64,000 nucleotides of DNA, from the NCBI RefSeq assembly GCF_003148825.1, contig NZ_QGGZ01000012.1, positions 186,001 to 250,000 on the forward strand, given 5' to 3'. Numbering within the stretch: position 1 is the first letter of the stretch; every line of letters begins with the position of its first letter. A model generated the notes under the pieces. It ran no database searches. It was given only the letters and a program-made list of their open reading frames with translations, and was not told the origin of the DNA. The DNA is from Streptomyces sp. CG 926. GTDB lineage: Bacteria; Actinomycetota; Actinomycetes; Streptomycetales; Streptomycetaceae. Below, piece by piece: positions 50,889-58,301 of the stretch. The translations under genes and the position numbers were made by a program.

Positions 50889-51578
50889 TCAGTGCTGGTA
50901 GCCGTAGACGCCGCGCGACTGGTCGCGCACGAGTCGGCCCTGTTCGAGTTCGATGACGCGCTTGCGCATCTGGTCGACGATCTGCTGGTCGTGGGTGGCC
51001 ATGATCACCGTGGTGCCGGTCCGGTTGATCCGGTCCAGCAGCTTCATGATCCCGACCGAGGTCTGCGGGTCGAGGTTGCCGGTGGGCTCGTCCGCGATCA
51101 GCAGGGCGGGGCGGTTGACGAAGGCGCGGGCGATGGCCACGCGCTGCTGCTCACCACCGGAGAGCTCGCCCGGCATCCGCTCCTCCTTCCCACCCAGACC
51201 CACGAGTTCGAGGACCTGCGGGACGGCCTTGCGGATCTCGCCGCGCGGCTTGCCGATGACCTCCTGGGCGAAGGCCACGTTCTCGGCCACCGTCTTGTTG
51301 GGCAGCAGGCGGAAGTCCTGGAAGACGGTCCCCAGCTGGCGCCGCATCTGCGGAACCTTCCAGTTGGAGAGCTTGGCGAGGTCCTTGCCCAGGACGTGCA
51401 CCTGGCCGTGGCTCGCCCGCTCCTCGCGCAGGATGAGCCGCAGGAAGGTGGACTTGCCGGAGCCGGAGGAGCCGACCAGGAAGACGAACTCGCCCTTCGC
51501 GATGTCGAGAGAGACTTCTCTGAGTGCGGGGCGGCTCTGCTTCGGGTAGGACTTGGAGACACTGTCGAATCGGATCAC
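50889..51578 (-). CDS. ftsE: cell division ATPase FtsE
   Basis: The 229-aa ABC ATPase has Walker A GSSGSGKST (36-44), signature LSGGEQQRVAIARA, Walker B ALLIADEPTGNLD and the H-loop THD. It powers FtsX. GTG start at 51578. It heads the unit ftsE-ftsX-S41 protease-smpB. Confidence 0.97.
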   Translation of the reverse strand: MIRFDSVSKSYPKQSRPALREVSLDIAKGEFVFLVGSSGSGKSTFLRLILREERASHGQVHVLGKDLAKLSNWKVPQMRRQLGTVFQDFRLLPNKTVAENVAFAQEVIGKPRGEIRKAVPQVLELVGLGGKEERMPGELSGGEQQRVAIARAFVNRPALLIADEPTGNLDPQTSVGIMKLLDRINRTGTTVIMATHDQQIVDQMRKRVIELEQGRLVRDQSRGVYGYQH

Positions 51579-51746
51579 GGGTGCACCACGGTCGCCGGGA
51601 GTAGGTGTGCGTGACCATACGCGAACGCGCGCGAGGTGGGGACCCGGGCTCCGGACTTGCCCGATTTATCCCGGCGTGCGGGCGCTCAGGACCGTGATTG
51701 CCCGGACGGGCCGCGCCGAATGTCGGCGAAGCCGGCACAGTGGTAG

Positions 51747-51774
51747 GGGGAACGCTCCGGTTCCCCACGCCGTT
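51747..51774 (+). promoter_or_regulatory. GGGGAAC/GTTCCCC dyad, possible ECF promoter
   Basis: GGGGAAC-GCTCCG-GTTCCCC is a perfect 7-bp dyad (51747-51766). GGAAC followed after 18 bases by GTT (51772-51774) also fits an ECF-sigma (SigR-like) promoter upstream of the small CxxC protein at 51825. Both readings are tentative. Confidence 0.35.
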
Positions 51775-51824
51775 ATAGGCAGCAGAAGACCGTAGGAAGA
51801 CCGAGGGGACGAGAGGAGGAGCGC

Positions 51825-52016
51825 ATGACATATGACCGGCTCGTGTGCGCGAACTGCGCCGCACCCGTCAGCCAGGGCCGCTGCCCGGTGTGCCGGGCGA
51901 ACCGGGAGCGCCTCCAGCAGGAGGGCCCCTTCTCCGGCCTGAACCCCGTGACACTCATCGCGCTCATGGTGGTCCTCGTGACAGCTCTGGTACTGGTGGC
52001 CCAGCACACCGCCTAG
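51825..52016 (+). CDS. small membrane protein with zinc-ribbon
   Basis: The 63-aa protein has CANC (Cys8-Cys11) and CPVC (Cys20-Cys23), a likely zinc knuckle, then one C-terminal transmembrane helix (about 42-60). The start follows GAGGAGGAGCGC, a strong ribosome site. It is a tail-anchored small membrane protein whose Cys cluster could sense metal or thiol state. The function is unknown. A strong hairpin shared with prfB follows. Confidence 0.85.
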   Translation: MTYDRLVCANCAAPVSQGRCPVCRANRERLQQEGPFSGLNPVTLIALMVVLVTALVLVAQHTA

Positions 52017-52070
52017 ACCGCCCGGCCGTGGTGCCCGCGGCCCCGTGCCACGTACCGATCACACACGCGA

Positions 52071-52108
52071 GAAGGGCCCGGACACCACACCAGGTGTCCG
52101 GGCCCTTC
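52071..52108. terminator. bidirectional terminator of small protein and prfB
   Basis: A perfect 16-bp stem (52071-52086 with 52093-52108) with a 6-nt loop lies between convergent genes. Confidence 0.85.
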
Positions 52109-52127
52109 CACGTCTGTTGTCGCGCCG

Positions 52128-53237
<1,110 letters not shown>

Positions 53238-53328
53238 GGGTCCAGCGTAGCCGGTCCCCGGAGGACGCCGTCCGGGCAGGCCGAATCACCCGTTCTGATG
53301 ATGGATCGCACAGGCGTACGCTCTCCGT

Positions 53329-53418
53329 ATGACCGTTCTCCTCGTCAAGCGCCGCCATGTGGACCACATGCGTGTCACGACGACGAGCTGTCCGCCGCCG
53401 GACCGAACCCAAGCCTGA
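53329..53418 (+). CDS. short RHVD-type leader peptide
   Basis: A 29-codon frame starts ATG at 53329 and ends TGA at 53416-53418. Its middle LVKRRHVDHMRVTTTSC closely fits the R-HVD-xxR-x-C pattern of actinobacterial putative leader peptides, which I recall ahead of sulfur-related and other operons. The Cys codon after the motif suggests cysteine-linked attenuation. It is 137 bp upstream of the dioxygenase gene. GGTCCTG near 53436 could pair with CAGGACC near 53524 in the spacer. The wider gap 53238-53555 holds no other gene. Confidence 0.6.
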   Translation: MTVLLVKRRHVDHMRVTTTSCPPPDRTQA

Positions 53419-53555
53419 TCCACCACGAGATCCGACTTGGTCCTGTACGCGGCTCCCGTGGTCCCGGCACCATCCCCGTCGGAGACCCTCCCCCCGCCCG
53501 CGGCCCCCACCACCTCTGGGGAACAGGACCCCGTGACATCCGAAACGGAGCCGTC

Positions 53556-54557
53556 ATGCCGTCCGCGCACACTCTCCCCGTCCTGGACCTCTCCCAGGCC
53601 GACGACCCGGCCCAGCGGGCCGACTTCCTGAAGCAGCTGCACGCGGCCGCCCGGGACACCGGTTTCCTGCACCTGACCGGGCACGGCGTCACCGCCGCCG
53701 AGAGCGCTCGCATCCTGGAGCTGACCAGGGCCTTCTTCGCCCTCCCGGAAGCCGACCGGCTGGCCGTCAGCAATCTGAACTCCCCGCACTTCCGTGGCTA
53801 CACCCGGATCGGCCACGAGCTGACCGGCGGCGCCTCCGACTGGCGGGACCAGCTGGACGTCGGCGCCGAGCGCCCGGCGCCGGTCGTGGGACCGGACGAC
53901 CCGGCGTTCCTGTGGCTGGAGGGCCCGAACCAGTGGCCCGCCGCCCTCCCCGAGCTCCGTACGGTGGTGCTCGACTGGCAGTCCCGGCTCGCGGCGGTCG
54001 CCCACCGCCTGCTCCAGGAGCTCCTCGTGGCGATCGGCGCCCCGGCGGACTTCTTCGACGAGGCCTTCGCGGACCGCCCGCACCTGCACACCAAGCTGAT
54101 CCGCTACCCCGGATCGTCCCCCACCGGCGCGGACCAGGGGGTCGGCGCGCACAAGGACTACGGGTTCCTGACGCTCCTGCTGCAGGACGCGGTGGGCGGC
54201 CTGCAGGTGGTCCGCGACGGCGGCTACGTGGACGTACCGCCGATGCCGGGCGCGTTCGTGGTGAACCTGGGCGAGCTGCTGGAGATCGCGACCGAGGGCT
54301 ACCTGACGGCGACGGACCACCGGGTGGTCAGCCCGCCCGGCGCGGTGGAGCGGTACTCGGTGCCGTTCTTCTACAACCCCCGGCTGGACGCGGTGATCGA
54401 GACCGTCCCGGGCGAGTACCTGCGCTCCGCCCCCGGTGTCGCGCACGACGAGTCGAACCCGCTGCACGCCCAGTACGGCCGCAACGAACTGAAGGGCTGG
54501 GTCCGCGCCCACCCGGCCGTGGCCCGGCGCTGGCACCCGGAACTGGCCTCGGTGTAG
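53556..54557 (+). CDS. isopenicillin-N-synthase-like Fe(II)/2-oxoglutarate dioxygenase
   Basis: The 333-aa enzyme has a DIOX_N head (IPVLDLS-like LPVLDLSQ) and a 2OG-Fe(II) oxygenase core. The iron ligands are probably His199-x-Asp201 (GAHKDYGFLT) and His255 (TATDHRV), with Arg266 (ERYSVPFF) for the co-substrate acid. This family is broad; no biosynthetic partner genes are near, so it is probably a general oxygenase. The ATG at 53556 was chosen. A leader peptide lies upstream. Confidence 0.9.
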   Translation: MPSAHTLPVLDLSQADDPAQRADFLKQLHAAARDTGFLHLTGHGVTAAESARILELTRAFFALPEADRLAVSNLNSPHFRGYTRIGHELTGGASDWRDQLDVGAERPAPVVGPDDPAFLWLEGPNQWPAALPELRTVVLDWQSRLAAVAHRLLQELLVAIGAPADFFDEAFADRPHLHTKLIRYPGSSPTGADQGVGAHKDYGFLTLLLQDAVGGLQVVRDGGYVDVPPMPGAFVVNLGELLEIATEGYLTATDHRVVSPPGAVERYSVPFFYNPRLDAVIETVPGEYLRSAPGVAHDESNPLHAQYGRNELKGWVRAHPAVARRWHPELASV

Positions 54558-54593
54558 CCCGCCGTCGGCTTCCCGGGGCTCCGCCCCGGACCC

Positions 54594-54703
54594 CGCGCCT
54601 CAAACGCCGGCGAGGCTGGATTCTCCAGCCCGTCCGGCCTTCGAGGACTCCGGGGTCGGGGCCGGAGCCCCGGTATCTCAGCCCCGCCGGCGTTTGAGGC
54701 GCG
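54594..54703. repeat. REP-like element, outward arms
   Basis: Arms at 54594-54618 and 54679-54703 are near-perfect reverse complements of each other (one C/T difference) and match the element at 41225-41334 in opposite order. The spacer contains extra GC-rich hairpin sequence. It lies between the convergent dioxygenase and pkaB genes and probably also acts as terminator. Confidence 0.85.
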
Positions 54704-54744
54704 GGGGTTCGGGGCGGAGCCCCCGACCGCGGCGCCGCGCGGCG

Positions 54745-55992
54745 CTACGGAACCCGCGGTACCGACTGCTTGCTGTCCTGCGGGGGCGGCGCCTCGTCTC
54801 CCGAGACCGCGAGCCAGGTACCCAGCCCGACCGCCGCCACCAGGGCCACCGCTCCGGCGGACAGGGCCAGCCTCCGCTTGCGCGCGGCCTCCGCGCGGTG
54901 GCGGGCGGAGCCGGGGCGGTGGCCGCCCGCCGGGCGCGGCACACGGGCGGTGCCCAGCGCACCGCCCGCCAGCTCGTCCGGCCCCGGCACGCGCATCGAG
55001 GTGTGGGTGTCCCGGTTGGAGTCGGTCGCGGAGCCCGGCACCAGCGGGACCACGCCCCGCCGCCGGACCGGGTCGGCCGCCGGTTCCTCCGAAGGCTCGG
55101 GGTCCGGATCCGCGTCGTCCGGCTCGTCCACGTCCAGCGGCGGCATCCCCGCCAGCAGCGGCAGCAGGTCCCGCAGCCGGACCGACAGCTCCGAGGCCCG
55201 CAGCCGCGAGGCCGGCGCCTTCGCCAGGCACTGCACGACGAGCTGCCACAGCTCGTCGGGGATACCGGGCAGCGGGACGACCGTCTCCGTCACGTGCCGT
55301 CGCAGGACCGCGCCCGGGTGGCCCCCGCCGAAGGGGGTGAATCCGGCCAGCAGCTCGTACAGGACCGTGGCCAGGGCGTATATGTCGACCGCGGCCCGCG
55401 GGGGCAACCCCTCGACGATCTCCGGCGCCAGGTAGTCCGGGGTGCCGATGATCCGGGTCGTGGGGGCCGAGGCCCGGCCCGTGGAGGCGCGCCGCGGGGA
55501 GTCGATGAGCTTGGCCACGCCGAAGTCGGTCAGCAGCGCCGGGTGCGAGCCGCCGGGGCCGAGCCGGCCCTGCATGTCCAGCAGGACGTTCTCCGGCTTC
55601 ACGTCCCGGTGGACGACCCCCGCCGCGTGCGCCGCCGCCAGCGCGTCGGCGACGTCCGCGACGATCGCCACGGCCGCCTCGGGGGCGAGCCGCCGTTCAC
55701 GGTCGAGGCGCGTGCGCAGGTCCGTACCGCGGACGAGGTCCATGACGAGGGCGAGGTCGTTGCCGTCCACGACGAGGTCGCGGACGGACACGACGTGCGG
55801 ATGCTCCAGGCCGAGCAGCGCGCTGCGCTCCTGGACGAACCGTCCGACGAGTTCCTGGTCGGACGCGAGGTCCTCGCGCAGCAGTTTGACGGCGACGGGC
55901 CCGTCAGGCCCCTCGCCCAGCCACACCGTGCCCGCGCTGCCGCGCCCCAGGATCTGGTGCGCGGTGTACCGGCTGCCGATCTTCCGTGCCAC
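54745..55992 (-). CDS. pkaB: Ser/Thr protein kinase PkaB
   Basis: The 415-aa kinase has GRGSAGTVW, VAVK (Lys36), HRDVKPENVLL (Asp130) and DFG (156-158) motifs in a Hanks-type domain (about 8-270). An acidic Pro-rich juxtamembrane linker follows, then one transmembrane helix (about 372-394) and a very short outside tail, so it has no large sensor domain. GTG at 55992 follows GAGGGAG. Length matches what I recall for S. coelicolor PkaB (417 aa). It lies 160 bp downstream of pkaA on the same strand. Confidence 0.92.
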   Translation of the reverse strand: MARKIGSRYTAHQILGRGSAGTVWLGEGPDGPVAVKLLREDLASDQELVGRFVQERSALLGLEHPHVVSVRDLVVDGNDLALVMDLVRGTDLRTRLDRERRLAPEAAVAIVADVADALAAAHAAGVVHRDVKPENVLLDMQGRLGPGGSHPALLTDFGVAKLIDSPRRASTGRASAPTTRIIGTPDYLAPEIVEGLPPRAAVDIYALATVLYELLAGFTPFGGGHPGAVLRRHVTETVVPLPGIPDELWQLVVQCLAKAPASRLRASELSVRLRDLLPLLAGMPPLDVDEPDDADPDPEPSEEPAADPVRRRGVVPLVPGSATDSNRDTHTSMRVPGPDELAGGALGTARVPRPAGGHRPGSARHRAEAARKRRLALSAGAVALVAAVGLGTWLAVSGDEAPPPQDSKQSVPRVP

Positions 55993-56152
55993 GACTGCTC
56001 CCTCAGCGGCTGGCGTACGCACCAAAGCTACGCGGCCGGGTGGGCATTGGAGGCCGGCAGGGGGCCGGATTCGCGGCGACCTTCACTTCTGCGAGCGAAA
56101 ACATGTCCCAGAAGTCGACAAATCCACGAAGTCGGCGCTACGAGGGTCCGTT

Positions 56153-57865
56153 TCAGGGCTTGGCGGACCCCGAGGAGCCCGCGGAGTCCCCGATCGTGCT
56201 GACCCAGTCGACGGCGTCGGAGCCCCAGGTCCAGATCTGGTCCCACCAGCCCCGTCCGGTGCCGACCCATTCCTGAAGCGGGGTCAGCTCCCAGACCAGC
56301 CAACCGGCGACGAAGAAGACCAGGATCAGCACCAGGCAGCCCTTGAGGCAGCCGAGGCCGGGGATCCGCACCGGGTTGGCGCTGCGGCGCGGCTCACGCG
56401 GCTCACGCGGCTCCCGGGGGGCCGGCCGCTGCTGCGGCGGAGGCTGCGGGGGCTGCTGCTGCGGCCGGTGGTACTGGGGCTGCTGCTGAGGCTGCTGCTG
56501 GTACGGCTGCGGCTGGTAGTGCTGCGGCGGAGGCGGCGCGTACTGCTGCTGCGGCGGCTGCTGCGGCTGGCGGTACTGAGGCTGCTGCGGCTGCTGGTAC
56601 TGCTGCTGCGGCGCAGGCGGGCCCTGCCGGTACTGCGGCGGCTGCTGCTGGGGCCGGTGCTGCGGCGGAGGCGGCGCCTGCCGCTGCGGGCGGCGGCGCA
56701 GCGGGTCGTCGTTCGGGTCGAGGCGCTGGATCTGCGTCTGCTCGTTGCGGTCGCGGGCGGCCTGCATCTGCGACTGCCAGGGATGCGGCGAGTCGGGCCG
56801 CTGCACCGGGGGCATCACCGAGGTCGGGTCGGCCGCCGTACTCGGCAGCACCGAGGTGGCGTCGGCGGCGCCGACCGGCGGCAGGACGCTGGTCATGCCG
56901 TTCGGGTCGTACCCGCCCACGGGCGCGCCGGGGGTCTCGGGGACCGGGGCCGGCGAGGGGTCGGGCGCGAGCAGCGCGCCGACGCCGAGCGCGGCCTCCA
57001 CCTCGGCGGCCGAGGAGTGCCCGCCGATGCCGGAGGCCACCACGCGCAGGGCGCGGGCCAGGCTCTCGGCGCTGGGGCGCTCGTTCGGCTCCTTGCGCAG
57101 GCAGCGCTCGACGACGGTCCACAGCGGCTCGGGCACGGTCGAGGGCCGCTGCGGGTCCTCGCTGAGGTGGCGGTGGAGCACTTCGAGCGCCGTGCCGCCG
57201 GCGAACGGCGGGCGGCCGGTGAGCAGCTCGTAGAGGAGGATGCCGGCGCCGTAGATGTCGACGGCGGAGGTCTGCGGGCGGCCTTCGGCGGACTCGGGGG
57301 CGACGTAGGCCGGGGTGCCGACGAACTCGTGGGTGCGGGTCAGGCCCGGGGAGTCGGCGAGGCGGGCGATGCCGAAGTCGGTGAGCATCGGCTTCATCTG
57401 CCCGCCGCGCTCGTCGAGCAGCACGTTGGCCGGCTTCAGGTCGCGGTGGACCACGCCGTCGGTGTGGCTGGCGGCGAGGGCGTCGGCGATCTGGGCGGTC
57501 AGCAGGCTCGCCGCGACAGGGGTGAAGGGGCCGTTCTGGCGGAGGTACTTGTGCAGGTCCGGGCCGTCGATCAGGTCCATGACCAGGGCCAGCAGATCGC
57601 CCTCGACGACGAGGTCGCGGGTGCGCACGATGTTGGGATGGGTCAGGCGCAGCAGGACCGAGCGCTCCCGCAGGAAGCGCATGACGATGTCGGGATCCTG
57701 GGCCAGCTCCTCCTTGAGGACCTTGATGGCCACGGTCTCTCCGGGCTGTCCCGCGACGGCCGCCTCCGCGCCGGCGGCCTCCCTCTGGCGGGCACGCCAG
57801 ACAGTGCCCGTGGCGCCGCGCCCGAGCGGCTCCTCGAGCAGGTATTTGCTGCCGACTGGCCGCAC
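56153..57865 (-). CDS. pkaA: Ser/Thr protein kinase PkaA
   Basis: The 570-aa kinase has GRGATGTVW, VAIK (Lys48), HRDLKPANVLL (Asp142) and DFG (163-165). A Gln/Pro-rich linker (about 430-500, encoded by CTGCTG/CGG triplet-like repeats), a transmembrane helix near 520-540 and a Trp-rich outside tail of about 40 residues (WVGTGRGWWDQIWTW) follow. GTG at 57865 follows AGGGAG. It is a little longer than S. coelicolor PkaA. The kinase pair faces a divergent FHA protein, a natural phosphothreonine reader. Confidence 0.92.
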   Translation of the reverse strand: MRPVGSKYLLEEPLGRGATGTVWRARQREAAGAEAAVAGQPGETVAIKVLKEELAQDPDIVMRFLRERSVLLRLTHPNIVRTRDLVVEGDLLALVMDLIDGPDLHKYLRQNGPFTPVAASLLTAQIADALAASHTDGVVHRDLKPANVLLDERGGQMKPMLTDFGIARLADSPGLTRTHEFVGTPAYVAPESAEGRPQTSAVDIYGAGILLYELLTGRPPFAGGTALEVLHRHLSEDPQRPSTVPEPLWTVVERCLRKEPNERPSAESLARALRVVASGIGGHSSAAEVEAALGVGALLAPDPSPAPVPETPGAPVGGYDPNGMTSVLPPVGAADATSVLPSTAADPTSVMPPVQRPDSPHPWQSQMQAARDRNEQTQIQRLDPNDDPLRRRPQRQAPPPPQHRPQQQPPQYRQGPPAPQQQYQQPQQPQYRQPQQPPQQQYAPPPPQHYQPQPYQQQPQQQPQYHRPQQQPPQPPPQQRPAPREPREPREPRRSANPVRIPGLGCLKGCLVLILVFFVAGWLVWELTPLQEWVGTGRGWWDQIWTWGSDAVDWVSTIGDSAGSSGSAKP

Positions 57866-58127
57866 GTCTCGCGCTCCCTGCTGTCGTTCGGATGTGGTCG
57901 ATCCGCTGATTGGTTTTCCGGCCCACTCTAGGGGGTGTCCCCTCGGAAGACGCCGGTCCCCGGAGGTTGGTTGCCGCACATATGTACGGAGGGTGATGTT
58001 TGCGGGGTATGCCGGAGGCGATTTTCCCCGTCTTTCCCCGCCTTGGTGTCCGGATCCGACCGGGGTCCGGCCCGGGTCCCGACACATCAAGATCATTTGT
58101 TGCCGGGTGCCGGGCGTGTTGTCCGTG

Positions 58128-58149
58128 ACAGGTGCGAGGATGCACCTGT
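58128..58149. promoter_or_regulatory. ACAGGTGC/GCACCTGT dyad between pkaA and FHA gene
   Basis: An 8-bp perfect inverted repeat with spacer GAGGAT (58136-58141) lies in the 436-bp divergent region 57866-58301, 153 bp upstream of the FHA gene. It looks like an operator. No gene is supported in this region. Confidence 0.45.
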
Positions 58150-58301
58150 ACGGACGGCACGGGACGGGAGCCCCGCCTTCCGGGCAGACCTGACCGGACG
58201 ACGCGTCCGTGCCGGGTGGGGGGCGACCGGACGGTCATGTCACGGGATTCCCCTGCCGGGCGCACACACCGCGCACCGCGCAGAAGGGACCGCTGACGGC
58301 G

